From the NCBI GenBank assembly GCA_902500825.1, contig CABVRX010000014.1, positions 1-64,000 of the forward strand: a stretch of DNA of 64,000 bases, in the 5' to 3' direction. Under the pieces are notes generated by a model that did not search any database, was not told the origin of the DNA, and saw only the letters and a list, made by a program, of their open reading frames with translations. Shown here in pieces: positions 44,517-53,098 of this stretch (its first letter is position 1; every line of letters starts with the position of its first letter). The position numbers were made by a program, and so were the translations under genes. This DNA is from an uncultured Nitrospira sp. (GTDB taxonomy: Bacteria; Nitrospirota; Nitrospiria; Nitrospirales; Nitrospiraceae).

Positions 44517-44915
44517 CTAATCCTGCTCAAGCACCTGGATGATCGGGCACCCCTTCACAGGTTGTTTCCTATCACACTGTTGGACCAGACCAGCTAACGC
44601 TTTCCGTATTGACGTGAGGTCCTCCAGTTTGCGATCAATCAACTGCATCTTGTGGGCGGCCAAGGCGCGGGTCTCGGCACAAGCGCCGGCTTCCTCCAGC
44701 CGTAGCAGTTCGGCGATTTCCTCCAGCGCGAACCCAAGGGCCTGCGCCCGCTTAATGAAGCGAATATGCTTCATGATGTCCAGCGGATATCGGCGATAAC
44801 CCATGTGCGGTTTGTCTGGCTCTGCCAGCAGCCCCCGCCTTTGGTAATAACGAATCGTTTCGACATTCACTCCGGCCAGCTTCGCCACTCGACCTATCCT
44901 CAATTCTGAAGCCAT
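44517..44915 (-). CDS. merR: MerR mercury-responsive regulator
   Basis: 132 residues. HTH start LRIGRVAKLAGVNVETIRYY, GYRRYPLDIMKHIRFIKRAQ, long dimer helix, and the three Hg(II)-binding cysteines: one in EEAGACAETRALAAHK and two in LVQQCDRKQPVKGCPII with the 9-residue spacing of MerR. ATG 44915 follows AAGGGG. It is divergent from merTPFA and faces the MerR-type promoter at 44927-44958, so it should repress without and activate with mercury. Confidence 0.93.
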   Translation of the reverse strand: MASELRIGRVAKLAGVNVETIRYYQRRGLLAEPDKPHMGYRRYPLDIMKHIRFIKRAQALGFALEEIAELLRLEEAGACAETRALAAHKMQLIDRKLEDLTSIRKALAGLVQQCDRKQPVKGCPIIQVLEQD

Positions 44916-44926
44916 GAACATTCCCC

Positions 44927-44958
44927 TTGATTCCGTACCGTAGTACGGAGTGTAGACT
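44927..44958 (+). promoter_or_regulatory. MerR-controlled merT promoter/operator
   Basis: -35 TTGATT (44927-44932) and -10 TAGACT (44953-44958) with a 20-bp spacer that holds the dyad TCCGTAC-CGTA-GTACGGA (44932-44949). Overlong spacer and central dyad are the hallmark of MerR-twisted promoters. Confidence 0.85.
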
Positions 44959-45083
44959 GGAATCAATAAACAAGAGTTGAAGCAACCGGCCGTGGCTTCA
45001 TGGAGTGAAAAGACCATTGAGTTTAGATGGAGCCGGCCGTCGATGGGCCAGTGGTCTGCTGCGAGTACTTAATTCGGTGATGC

Positions 45084-45461
45084 ATGGATAGGATGTCCGA
45101 GCACAATCCTTCGTCCGAATCGCAACATGGTCGCGGCGCGTTGAGTATCGGCGGTCTTGCGGCGATTCTCGCCTCGATCTGCTGCCTCGGCCCGCTCATG
45201 TTGGTCGCGATCGGCGTCAACGGCGCGTGGATTGGCAATGTGACGGTGTTCGAACCGTATCGCCCGATCTTTATCGGCACAGCCCTTGTGGCCCTCTTCT
45301 TCGCCTACCGGAGCATCTTCCGGCCCGAACAAGCCTGCAAGCCAGAGAGTGTCTGTGCCATGCCGCACGTCAATAGAGCCCAGAAGATCATATTTTTCAT
45401 CGTGGCCGCACTGACGGGAGCCGCGCTTGCGTTCCCCTACATTCTGCCGCTGTTGTACTGA
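45084..45461 (+). CDS. merT: MerT mercuric transporter
   Basis: 125 residues, inner-membrane protein with three membrane segments. The Cys pair in LAAILASICCLGPLMLVAIG (first helix) and the loop Cys pair in FRPEQACKPESVCAMPHVN are the Hg(II) relay sites. Moves mercury from MerP to MerA. Start ambiguous between ATG 45084 and 45093; both lack an ideal ribosome site. First gene of the mer operon. Confidence 0.93.
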   Translation: MDRMSEHNPSSESQHGRGALSIGGLAAILASICCLGPLMLVAIGVNGAWIGNVTVFEPYRPIFIGTALVALFFAYRSIFRPEQACKPESVCAMPHVNRAQKIIFFIVAALTGAALAFPYILPLLY

Positions 45462-45473
45462 AAGGACACTGTC

Positions 45474-45752
45474 ATGAACAGGCTCATTATTGTACTCGCC
45501 CTCTCGACTGCTTTGAGCACGCCCGCCTGGGCCGCCACACAAACAGTTACTCTGTCGGTGACCGGCATGACTTGCGCGGCCTGTCCGATCACAATCAAGA
45601 AAGCGCTGAACAAGGTCGAAGGCGTCGAGAACATCAAGGTCAACTTGGAGGAGAAGACAGCCTTGATCACCTTCGATGACGCCAAGACCAACGTCGAGGC
45701 GCTACTGGAGGCCACCAAGAATGCCGGCTATCCCTCCACCGTGTATCCCTAA
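45474..45752 (+). CDS. merP: MerP periplasmic mercury-binding protein
   Basis: 92 residues. Signal peptide ending TPAWA, then the HMA fold with VTGMTCAACPITIKKAL (GMTCxxC) and INVNL-like NIKVNLEEKTALITFDD. Binds Hg(II) in the periplasm and hands it to MerT. 12 bp after merT. Confidence 0.95.
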   Translation: MNRLIIVLALSTALSTPAWAATQTVTLSVTGMTCAACPITIKKALNKVEGVENIKVNLEEKTALITFDDAKTNVEALLEATKNAGYPSTVYP

Positions 45753-45757
45753 CAGAC

Positions 45758-46003
45758 ATGGACGAGAAAACTCATAGCCAGGAGACACCATCATGGCTGG
45801 GCCGAACGCTTATGGCGGTCGGCATCGGCGGCGCAGCGTTTGCCGCACTCTGCTGCGTGGCGCCGTTTATCGTCGCCGGCCTGGTCACCACTCTTGGCCT
45901 TGGGTTCATGCTCCAAGATTCCATATTAATAGGCCTTATTATTGTGTTCATTGGAGTGGCGGCGCTGGGCTACTACCTTGTGCGACGCCGGACGGGCGCG
46001 TGA
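45758..46003 (+). CDS. merF: MerF-like mercury transporter
   Basis: 81 residues with two membrane helices; AALCCVAPFIVAGLVTTLGL carries the vicinal Cys pair of MerF, and LIIVFIGVAALGYYLVRRRT the second helix. The usual second Cys pair after helix 2 is absent. It starts 5 bp after merP. A second uptake protein beside MerT is found in several mer operons. Overlong N-terminus (HSQETPSWLGRTLMAVG). Confidence 0.8.
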   Translation: MDEKTHSQETPSWLGRTLMAVGIGGAAFAALCCVAPFIVAGLVTTLGLGFMLQDSILIGLIIVFIGVAALGYYLVRRRTGA

Positions 46004-46041
46004 CCGTAAGGAACTCACAGGGACATAAATAGGAGGAAATC

Positions 46042-47475
46042 ATGACGCAGGAATTTGACCTTGTCATCCTCGGTTCCGGCTCGACGGCGTTTGCGGCGGC
46101 GCTTCGCGCGGCAGAACGCGGCAAAACGGCAGCCATGACCGAGGCGCGTACGCTCGGGGGAACCTGTGTCAATCGTGGCTGCTTGCCGTCCAAGAACCTC
46201 ATCGAAGCCTCCAAAATTCTCTACGATGCGAAGCATCCGCGGTATCCAGGGCTTTCACCGACCTCGATGAGCTTCGATTTCCGCGCGCTGATTGAGCAGA
46301 AGGATGCCGTGATTGAAGACTATCGGGGGAAGAAGTACCAGAGCATTCTCTCAGACTCTCACAGTATCCGCCTGTTTGAAGGAGCCGCACGCTTCAGCGG
46401 TCCCAACGAGGTGACCGTGAACGGGCAGGTGCTCTCAGCGCCTCGGTTCCTTGTTGCCACCGGTAGCTCGCCTACCGTGCCGGAGATTCCAGGGCTTCGG
46501 GACACGCCGTATCTTACCAGCGACCTGCTCACCAGTCATGAAGACCTTGAGCTCACAGAACTCCCGGCGTCACTCATCATCATCGGTGGCGGCTATATCG
46601 CGCTTGAGCTGGGCCAGATGTTTTCACGCTTCGGCGCAAACGTCACAATTCTCGAACGGGGAGCGCGAATGCTTGCGGCCTACGAGCCGGAGATTGCGCA
46701 ATCAGTGGCAGAGATGTTTCGTGAAGAAGGGATTGTCATCCATACGAACGCCACGGTGAGCCGGGTGCAGGGCGATGAACGTCAGGTCGTCGTCACAATA
46801 GAGGTAAACGGACGGCAGAAGGAACTGACAGCGGCGCAGCTCCTTGTGGCCACGGGGCGCACCGCGAATACGGAACACCTGGGGCTTGATCTTCCAGGAG
46901 TCAATCTGGATGAACGGGGCTTCGTGAAGGTGAACGACGAGCTGCGCACGTCTGCGGAGCACGTGTATGCCGCCGGAGACGTCATTGGTTCCTACACGGG
47001 AAGCCAGATGGCGACTCCTGTGGGGGCGCAGGACGGCGGGATTGCCGCCGAAAATGCGCTCAACAGAAAAGGAATCCGCAAGATACATCATGCCGTGTTT
47101 CCACGCGCGATTTTTACCGATCCGCAGGTAGCCGTCGTCGGACTGTCGGACGAAGAGGCCAATGTGCGCGGGTACGAGTGCGATTGTCGCACGATTCCAA
47201 TGTCCCTGGTTCCCAGAGCCGGGGCGGTCCGGGAGACCAGAGGGATCCTGAAGATGGTTGCTGACCGGACAACGAAAAAAGTACTGGGAGTTTCAATGCA
47301 CGGAATGAATGCCGCGGAGGTAATTCACGAAGCGGCCATGGGGTTTCGTTTCGGTGCGAGGATCGACGATTTCGCCCACATGCTGCACGTCTATCCGACC
47401 ATGTCCGAGGCGCTTAAAATCGCCGCGCTGTCCTACACAAAAGACATGTCCAAACTGAGCTGCTGCGCGGACTAG
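46042..47475 (+). CDS. merA: MerA mercuric reductase
   Basis: 477 residues. FAD-binding [19 protein letters not shown], redox pair [14 protein letters not shown] (Cys42/Cys47), NAD(P)H site [32 protein letters not shown], and the C-terminal vicinal pair KLSCCAD (474-475) that takes Hg(II). No N-terminal HMA (NmerA) domain, unlike Tn501 MerA. Reduces Hg(II) to volatile Hg(0) with NADPH. GGAGGAAA lies 7 bases before the ATG. Last intact gene of the operon. Confidence 0.97.
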   Translation: MTQEFDLVILGSGSTAFAAALRAAERGKTAAMTEARTLGGTCVNRGCLPSKNLIEASKILYDAKHPRYPGLSPTSMSFDFRALIEQKDAVIEDYRGKKYQSILSDSHSIRLFEGAARFSGPNEVTVNGQVLSAPRFLVATGSSPTVPEIPGLRDTPYLTSDLLTSHEDLELTELPASLIIIGGGYIALELGQMFSRFGANVTILERGARMLAAYEPEIAQSVAEMFREEGIVIHTNATVSRVQGDERQVVVTIEVNGRQKELTAAQLLVATGRTANTEHLGLDLPGVNLDERGFVKVNDELRTSAEHVYAAGDVIGSYTGSQMATPVGAQDGGIAAENALNRKGIRKIHHAVFPRAIFTDPQVAVVGLSDEEANVRGYECDCRTIPMSLVPRAGAVRETRGILKMVADRTTKKVLGVSMHGMNAAEVIHEAAMGFRFGARIDDFAHMLHVYPTMSEALKIAALSYTKDMSKLSCCAD

Positions 47476-47505
47476 AGCTGCGCCTACCCCGCTCTCAATA
47501 TTTTT

Positions 47506-47625
47506 CAGCCAATGATCGGCGGTATGGTGAGCTCGACACTTCTCACGCTGGTCGTCATTCCAGTCCTCTATTCCGCTTGGCGACGCGTTCAGCTCCGCTC
47601 CACGATTTCGAGTCCTGAATCTTAG
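47506..47625 (+). pseudogene. 3' remnant of an HME-RND (CusA-like) gene
   Basis: Forty codons ending in TAG read QPMIGGMVSSTLLTLVVIPV and then LYSAWRR, which matches the end of CusA at 30760-30850 (APMIGGMVSSTILTLLVIPA). No start or upstream part remains. It shows that another RND pump once stood here or that this piece was carried in with the flanking mer genes. Confidence 0.8.
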
Positions 47626-47696
47626 AGAATGTTGCGGAAGGAGACTATGAAGGAGAACATGTTCAGGATGTTCTTTTGATAATGCGAGGAAACCCC

Positions 47697-47728
47697 AGAA
47701 GGGTGGCACATTGCGAAGCCACCCTTCT
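47697..47728 (+). terminator. Rho-independent terminator
   Basis: Perfect 11-bp stem AGAAGGGTGGC / GCCACCCTTCT with a 10-base loop, followed on + by GTTTTCT. Ends the mer transcript. On the minus strand the same stem lies 14 bases after the microprotein stop and is followed by GGGGTTT, so it may end that message too. Confidence 0.85.
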
Positions 47729-47741
47729 GTTTTCTCAGCTG

Positions 47742-47828
47742 TCAGCTGAAGAGGTTGTGCATCCACTGCCACACCTTGGACGAAACCTCATAGGGGCAAA
47801 AACCAAACTGTTCTACCCAGGGGCACAT
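47742..47828 (-). CDS. 28-residue Cys-containing microprotein
   Basis: A leftward ORF with a near-ideal ribosome site (AAAAGGAGGTGATGACT before the ATG). It starts MCPWVEQFGFCPYEVSSKVW and ends in a short amphipathic tail of the QWMHNLF type. Two Cys-Pro motifs (CPW and FCPY) nine residues apart suit soft-metal binding. It has its own MerR-style promoter 25 bases upstream (47853-47884) and a hairpin terminator downstream. No known family. A regulator leader peptide is the alternative reading. Confidence 0.6.
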   Translation of the reverse strand: MCPWVEQFGFCPYEVSSKVWQWMHNLFS

Positions 47829-47852
47829 AGTCATCACCTCCTTTTGAACGTC

Positions 47853-47884
47853 ATCCTACGGGCTGTACCATAGTATCGAGTCAA
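47853..47884 (-). promoter_or_regulatory. leftward MerR-type promoter of the microprotein
   Basis: Minus strand: TTGACT (47884-47879), 20-bp spacer CGATACTATGGTACAGCCCG, TAGGAT (47858-47853). The spacer contains the imperfect dyad GATACTATGGTAC. It is divergent from the second merR promoter 28 bp away. Confidence 0.75.
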
Positions 47885-47911
47885 GAGGGTGCGAAACTCC
47901 TGTAGAGGCGC

Positions 47912-47943
47912 TTGACTCTATACTGTAGTGCAAGGTGTAGATT
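47912..47943 (+). promoter_or_regulatory. rightward MerR-type promoter of the second regulator
   Basis: TTGACT (47912-47917), 20-bp spacer CTATACTGTAGTGCAAGGTG, TAGATT (47938-47943). TTGACTCTATACTGTAG resembles operators of PbrR/CadR/MerR-type regulators. The regulator ATG follows 17 bases after the -10 box. Confidence 0.75.
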
Positions 47944-47960
47944 CCCTTCGCGGTGATGAC

Positions 47961-48398
47961 ATGGCTGCTCAACTGACTATCGGTCAGCTTGCCAGGATTG
48001 TCGGAGTGAATGTCCAGACTATCCGCTACTATGAGCGTTTAAATCTTCTTGACCCCTCAACGAGAAGACCTTCAGGGTACAGGCTCTATGGTCAAGAACA
48101 AGAACGACGCCTCCGGTTCATTAAGAAGGCCCAAGCACTGGGCTTCACCCTGCGCGAAATTGCTGAATTACTCGCTCTCAGAGTTGCCTCCTCATTTTGC
48201 CGAAGCGATATCGAAGAAAAGGCCGCGAAGAAACTGATGCAAGTGAAAAGAAAAATTGACGACTTACAGATCCTAGCTCGTGTGCTAAAAGACCTCATCC
48301 GTGCCTGCAGAGCCGGCAAGTCCATCGGCCGTTGTCCGATCCTCATGAGCTTGGAAAAAGAAACAAATGCAGATACGAAGGAAAGGACAAAAGGGTGA
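47961..48398 (+). CDS. second MerR-family metal regulator
   Basis: 145 residues. HTH LTIGQLARIVGVNVQTIRYY, then GYRLYGQEQERRLRFIKKAQ. Cys in VASSFCRSDIEEKAAKKL and a pair in IRACRAGKSIGRCPIL with the same 9-residue spacing as MerR, so Hg(II)-type coordination is likely. Overall sequence is clearly different from the first MerR. It is read from its own MerR-style promoter and faces the leftward microprotein promoter. A Lys-rich C-terminal tail follows. It may sense mercury or a related ion and control only the microprotein and itself. Confidence 0.88.
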   Translation: MAAQLTIGQLARIVGVNVQTIRYYERLNLLDPSTRRPSGYRLYGQEQERRLRFIKKAQALGFTLREIAELLALRVASSFCRSDIEEKAAKKLMQVKRKIDDLQILARVLKDLIRACRAGKSIGRCPILMSLEKETNADTKERTKG

Positions 48399-48687
48399 CA
48401 GGAGAATGCAGGAGTGCCTGTTCGTAAAATTCTACGTATAGAGAAGGAAGCTTCTTGATTCCTCGGTGGGATGGTATCTTCCGCAGTGCTTACGTGGCGG
48501 GTGATTCCTGCGGTTTATGCTCTCTGGATCGAGTGGAGCGGCAAGCCATCGGAAGCAGGTATTCTTCCATGAATAGCCCTGGAATGTTCATATGGCATTA
48601 CGTTTATGGTCAGATGAGGTCACCAGATTTGACAAATGTGCGAGAGTTTCGACATACTTTTAACACGAAAGTGAATAGATCAATTGT

Positions 48688-49050
48688 ATGACTCACCTGA
48701 CTAAAGTTCGCTTTATAGCTCTCGTGCTGGTTTTCGCCTTCTGCCAGATCATCGGGGCCATGTGTGTGCTGCCGGATGTGTCATTGGCGAACGACATGGC
48801 ACAGTTGGCTGAAGGGATGAATGACATGGCGTGCCCGATGAACGGCACGAGCATGTGTCCGCTGTCCGCCACATCGTCGCCGGAACGGCAATTCAAACAT
48901 GCGGCGGCTATCGACTTTGATCAGGCACCGCTACTGCCAAGCACAGTCACGATTGTCACCACTGTTGCCATCCCAACGGCATGGTCATGGAGCAGTGTCT
49001 TATCTATTGTGCCCATTTCTATAGCCTCTCCCTCGGTCCTTCGAATCTAA
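48688..49050 (+). CDS. secreted small Met/Cys protein heading the CopAB block
   Basis: 120 residues. Signal segment LVLVFAFCQIIGAMC, then NDMACPMNGTSMCPLSATSS (Met/Cys cluster) and a hydrophobic C-terminal part ending SPSVLRI. Same layout and same -VLRI ending as the proteins at 25352 and 39421. Lies upstream of the CopA-type oxidase. Periplasmic copper binding is inferred from the Met/Cys cluster. Confidence 0.6.
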   Translation: MTHLTKVRFIALVLVFAFCQIIGAMCVLPDVSLANDMAQLAEGMNDMACPMNGTSMCPLSATSSPERQFKHAAAIDFDQAPLLPSTVTIVTTVAIPTAWSWSSVLSIVPISIASPSVLRI

Positions 49051-49125
49051 TCCACACGTCCAGTTCGTTCACTGCCACTCCGTTAATGCGCGGAGTCGGC
49101 ATTGATTGCTCCGTTCATGGGCCAG

Positions 49126-49490
49126 ATCAAATATCAAACTAGGGACCACCCGTCGGTATTGAGTATATGGCCTTCATCATGATGTGGTACGTCGGTTGCC
49201 TAGCCTCTCAGGTGAGCGATCCGCACTGCATATGAACGATGGCTCAATATCGTGGGGTCCATCAATAGAAAGGAGCCACTCTCATGATGGGGATGCGTTG
49301 GTCCAATTGGGTTGGATTCCTGATGTTGGTGATCTTCCTCCTTATTCATGAGCCGATATGGCTGTTCCTGTCGTCTGACACCACCAACATTCTGTGGGCG
49401 ATTCCGGTTGTTGCCTACGTCATTGTTGCAGCTGTGTTGATGATACGGGGAGGTCCAGATCGCGGCGAAGCTTGATCGTCTTTCACGTTG
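49126..49490 (+). repeat. duplicated 360-bp segment, intact copy
   Basis: Matches 61451-61810 in the same direction: both contain TCAAATATCAA, TCGGTATTGAG, GAACGATGGCTCAA, GAGCCACTCTCATGATGGGG and a common 3' half. This copy holds the intact 63-residue membrane protein. The copies bracket CopAB, CzcCBA and the CDF exporters. Confidence 0.75.
49284..49475 (+). CDS. 63-residue membrane protein
   Basis: AAAGGAGCCACTCTC precedes the ATG. Two membrane helices: VGFLMLVIFLLIHEPIWLFL and ILWAIPVVAYVIVAAVLMI, with a short SSDTTN turn. No family recognised. A frameshifted second copy exists at 61605-61794. Confidence 0.7.
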   Translation: MMGMRWSNWVGFLMLVIFLLIHEPIWLFLSSDTTNILWAIPVVAYVIVAAVLMIRGGPDRGEA

Positions 49491-49665
49491 GCTCTCGGCA
49501 TGGGTAGAGTGTGGGGCACCGCCCTTACCAAGGACGCCATCGCGGTGATCCGCACGGGACTCAATTATCTCCTCATGCACGAAATGAAACAGTAGCATGT
49601 GAAAGGGCCAGGCCATACGGAGAAGGCGTGAGGTCGCTGAAGAATAGGAAAAAGAAAACATCGTC

Positions 49666-51561
49666 ATGGACTTTCAAGACATCGGTCTGACACGGCGTGT
49701 GTTGTTGCAACGGGCGGGGATACTTGGACTGCTAGCTGCGGCACAACAACTTCTTCCCGCCTGCGCCTGGACCGATCACGCCGCAAGGGCCGATTCATCT
49801 GTATGGCCACAAGAGCCCCTCACTGGAGATGTCATTGATCTGATTGTCGATGAAACACTCTTTACCGTGAGCGGACGAACCGGGACCGCGATGACCATCA
49901 ACGGGACCATACCGGGTCCGCTGATCCTCCTGAAAGAAGGTCAAGAGGTGACGCTGCGGGTCACAAACCGCTTGGCGGAAATTACCTCGATTCATTGGCA
50001 TGGCATTCTCCTTCTGCCGGAGATGGATGGCGTACCCGGTGTCAGCTTCGGTGGCATCCAGCCTGGCGCGACCTTCACCTATCAATTTTCCGTCAATCAG
50101 AACGGCACCTATTGGTATCACAGCCACTCCGGTGGTCAGGAAATGCAAGGCATGTATGCGCCGATGATCATTGCTCCGATCGATCCTGAGCCGTTTCAGT
50201 ATGATCGCGACTATGTGGTGATGCTTTCGGATTGGACTTTCGAATCGCCGGAAGCCCTGTTCGACAATCTCAAAAAATTAAATGGCTACTACAATTTCCA
50301 GAAACGCGACGCCCGCGAATTCTTTTCCGATGCGGCGAGATGGGGATGGTGGGCCGCCGTTAAAAATTACTTGATGTGGGACCGGATGCGAATGGACCCG
50401 ACGGACTTTGCGGATGTTACCGGTGACACCTTCACCTATCTGATCAATGGTGTGTCGCCCGCCGGCAACTGGACGGGATTGTTTCGTCCTGGCGAAAAGG
50501 TGCGCCTGCGCTTCATCAACGGGGCGACCATGACCTTCTTTGATGTCCGAATTCCGGGTCTTAAGATGACCGTGGTGCAGGCGGACGGTCAGAACGTGCG
50601 GCCCGTCGCGGTGGACGAGTTTCGCTTCGGACCGGCGGAAACCTATGACGTGATCGTCGAGCCGACCGAAGACCGTGCCTATACCATCTTCGCCGAGACG
50701 ATCGATCGCAGCGGCTACGCGCGGGGCACGCTCGCGCCGCGAGCAGGCATGAGCGCGGAGATCCCTGAACGCCGGCCACGATCGCTCCGCACGATGGAAG
50801 ACATGGGTATGCAGATGGAAGGGATGGACATGCATGATATGGACATAACGGGCATGGGAAAGCACACTCATCGCAGCGGCTTGAAGATGCCCGAAATGAA
50901 CCCATCCGGCGACATGCCGAACGTGAATGAGTCCGACACCAATCAGAATGGACATCACATGCAGCACGGCGCAGGAATGCAGGGTATGGACATGGGTACA
51001 GACGATCACCGTCGTTCGAAGATTCCCGGCACCGAACCCGTCAAGCATGGTCCGGACCACCACGGGACCGGCAACCAAACGGTGGCGGAGTATTCGCAGA
51101 ACCGCTTTGGGGAACCAGGGAGAGGACTGGAAAACAGTCCTAGGCGGGTGCTGCTGTACACCGACTTGAAAAGTCTTACCCCTTATCCCGACCAACGCCA
51201 GCCGGAGCGGGAAATCGAACTGCACATCACGGGCCACATGGAACGTTTTATGTGGTCGTTCGACGGCAAGAAGTATTCGGAGGCAAAAGCGCCGATCCAC
51301 TTCCGCTACGGGGAGCGCGTACGCTTCACTTTCGTGAACGACACGATGATGGAACATCCCCTACATCTGCACGGTATGTGGATGCATCTTGAAAACGGCG
51401 CGGGTGAGTACCTGCCGCGCAAGCACACCGTCATCGTCAAACCCGCCGAGCGGGTGTCCGTCGCTATCACCGCCGACGCGCCGGGACGCTGGGCCTTTCA
51501 CTGTCATCTGCTCTTCCACATGGAGGCGGGCATGTTTCGCGTGATCGAAGTGTCCGAATAA
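49666..51561 (+). CDS. copA: CopA-type multicopper oxidase
   Basis: 631 residues. Tat-type leader (TRRVLLQRAGILGLLAAAQQ). Copper ligands in SIHWHGILLLPEMDGVPG, TYWYHSHSGGQEMQGMYAPM, EHPLHLHGMWMHLENG and WAFHCHLLFHMEAGMFRVIE. A Met/His-rich insert (MEDMGMQMEGMDMHDMDITG and following, about residues 375-455) precedes the last cupredoxin domain, as in PcoA/CopA. Periplasmic Cu(I) oxidation and binding. Ends 2 bp before the CopB region. Distinct from the copA-type ATPase at 35014, which shares only the historical gene name. Confidence 0.95.
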   Translation: MDFQDIGLTRRVLLQRAGILGLLAAAQQLLPACAWTDHAARADSSVWPQEPLTGDVIDLIVDETLFTVSGRTGTAMTINGTIPGPLILLKEGQEVTLRVTNRLAEITSIHWHGILLLPEMDGVPGVSFGGIQPGATFTYQFSVNQNGTYWYHSHSGGQEMQGMYAPMIIAPIDPEPFQYDRDYVVMLSDWTFESPEALFDNLKKLNGYYNFQKRDAREFFSDAARWGWWAAVKNYLMWDRMRMDPTDFADVTGDTFTYLINGVSPAGNWTGLFRPGEKVRLRFINGATMTFFDVRIPGLKMTVVQADGQNVRPVAVDEFRFGPAETYDVIVEPTEDRAYTIFAETIDRSGYARGTLAPRAGMSAEIPERRPRSLRTMEDMGMQMEGMDMHDMDITGMGKHTHRSGLKMPEMNPSGDMPNVNESDTNQNGHHMQHGAGMQGMDMGTDDHRRSKIPGTEPVKHGPDHHGTGNQTVAEYSQNRFGEPGRGLENSPRRVLLYTDLKSLTPYPDQRQPEREIELHITGHMERFMWSFDGKKYSEAKAPIHFRYGERVRFTFVNDTMMEHPLHLHGMWMHLENGAGEYLPRKHTVIVKPAERVSVAITADAPGRWAFHCHLLFHMEAGMFRVIEVSE

Positions 51562-51578
51562 CGGTGGGAGACGCGCTG

Positions 51579-52505
51579 GTGAGAATTTCTCTGCGAGCCG
51601 GGCTTGCCACGGTTGTGAGCTGCCTGTTGAGCGCGGGAATCGGCGCGCCAAACACTTCTGCTCAACCCGCGTTCGGGATCGATTCGATTCCCTTGAGGAC
51701 AATTGCGCCCAGGACGATTGCCATCCCAGCGGCAGCCGCCGCTTCCGCTCCGGAGAAGTCCCTGAAGAAGGATCCATTTGTCGAGCGAGAGCGCACGCTT
51801 CCGAATTTATCCCCGCAGCAGGGCTGGCCCAGTCCGGTCAACGATCAGGAGAACCGCCTATTTACATTGGTCGACCTGCTCGAATATCGGCCAAAAATGA
51901 GCGCAGGCGAGGGGACGAGCGACTACCGGTGGGACATCGAAGGGTGGTACGGCGGGGATTACAACCGAGTCTGGTTCAAAAGCGAAGGACAACAAGATAC
52001 CGCGTTCAAAGCGGACTACGATATAGATTTCCAACTGCTCTATGGCCGTTTCCTCTGGAAGTACTACGACATTCAAGTCGGTGGCCGAATGGAAACACAG
52101 TCGTTTCGCGGAGCCAACGTGACACGTGGGCTGGCTGTGATCGGTCTTCAAGGTCTCGTGCCGTATAACTACGAGTTTGAATCGGCTGTATTCATTGCTC
52201 AGAGTGGCGCCGTGTCCGCCCGCCTTTCGTACACGAAAGATTTCTTGCTCACGCAACGACTTATCCTGCAAGGCCGCTTCGAAACAAATCTTGCGATTCA
52301 GCGGGTCGAAGAATTTACGACCGGTTCAGGGTTGAACAACCTGGAATTTGGAGCTCGCCTGCGCTACGAAATCCGACGCGAATTTGCCCCCTACGTCGGT
52401 GTCTCCCTCGATAAGAGTTTCGGCGAGACTGCGACCCTTGTGCGCCAAGTTGGGGGCGATCCAAGTCAGATTCGATTCGTGGTGGGCTTGCGGGCTTGGT
52501 TTTGA
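51579..52505 (+). CDS. copB: CopB/PcoB-type outer-membrane copper protein
   Basis: 308 residues from GTG 51579, chosen because GGTGGGAG lies 8 bases before; GTG 51564 is the alternative. Signal peptide to about residue 30. Family motifs: DLLEYRPKMSAGEGTSDYRW, DIEGWYGGDYNRVWFKSEGQ, LEFGARLRYEIRREFAPYVG and the terminal IRFVVGLRAWF with an aromatic last residue typical of outer-membrane barrels. The usual Met-rich N-terminal part of CopB is missing. Works with CopA in copper tolerance. Confidence 0.92.
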   Translation: MRISLRAGLATVVSCLLSAGIGAPNTSAQPAFGIDSIPLRTIAPRTIAIPAAAAASAPEKSLKKDPFVERERTLPNLSPQQGWPSPVNDQENRLFTLVDLLEYRPKMSAGEGTSDYRWDIEGWYGGDYNRVWFKSEGQQDTAFKADYDIDFQLLYGRFLWKYYDIQVGGRMETQSFRGANVTRGLAVIGLQGLVPYNYEFESAVFIAQSGAVSARLSYTKDFLLTQRLILQGRFETNLAIQRVEEFTTGSGLNNLEFGARLRYEIRREFAPYVGVSLDKSFGETATLVRQVGGDPSQIRFVVGLRAWF

Positions 52506-52755
52506 AGAAACAATGAATGTCGAAATGTGAGTTGTCAACCTACAACTACGTTTCAGTTGCAGCTGAGGAATTCCATTGCCCGCTTCATCTGATTGCACAA
52601 CCGCTCCGTGGAGGGAGGCACCTTATGTGATGCAGGCGAATCGCCATGGCGCTGGTTGGGGGCCTGAACCAGACAGCCTTTGGATTCGCCTCTCCTCGTT
52701 AGTGGTTACGGCACAAGCCTCGCGAGCGTGATCGATATCCCATGCATACAGTGTT

Positions 52756-52896
52756 GTCAATGTAACGGCCAGCCTTCTCGAATTCATTGATGCCCAACGA
52801 GTGCATCGGCAAATGTTGTTAGAGTATACACAAGCGCGGGCGAATTTCTCCGTCGAGCTGGCGCGGTTGGAACGCTGGACGGGGGAGCTTCGATGA
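52756..52896 (+). pseudogene. czcC 3' remnant
   Basis: Reads SLLEFIDAQRVHRQMLLEYT then ARLERWTGELR and stop, aligning with the end of the intact CzcC (WELIDSQRVYRQMQLEYAEA). The upstream part is lost. It overlaps the next remnant by ATGA exactly as the intact czcC/czcB pair does. Confidence 0.85.
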
Positions 52897-53098
52897 GCTG
52901 GCGTACCATGCAAGAGAAAGGACAGGCTGGTCATGAGGCCGGTGAGCCACATCAACTGACAGTTCCACCTGAGGCGCTCGAAGGGCAGGCGTTTTAGACA
53001 GCGCGAGTCGAGCGCCGCCCCTTCTGTGATGAAGTCGCGGCCACGGCCACAATCAAGCCCAACGAATACCGCACAATACATGTTCCAGTATCATGAGA
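52893..53098 (+). pseudogene. czcB 5' remnant with internal stop
   Basis: Starts MSWRTMQEKGQAGHEAGEPH, reaches EALEGQAF then TAG where the intact gene has CAG, and continues TARVERRPFCDEVAATATIK and PNEYR before it diverges. Matches residues about 95-135 of intact CzcB. Together with the czcC piece it is the scar of an earlier czcCB copy. Confidence 0.88.

Noticed and set aside
47647-47679. 10-codon frame MKENMFRMFF with AAGGAG upstream
   Set aside because: Good ribosome site but too short to separate from chance; may be the relic of a gene start after the RND remnant.
48455-48691. 78-codon frame between the second merR and 48688
   Set aside because: No ribosome site, no recognisable pattern; treated as intergenic.
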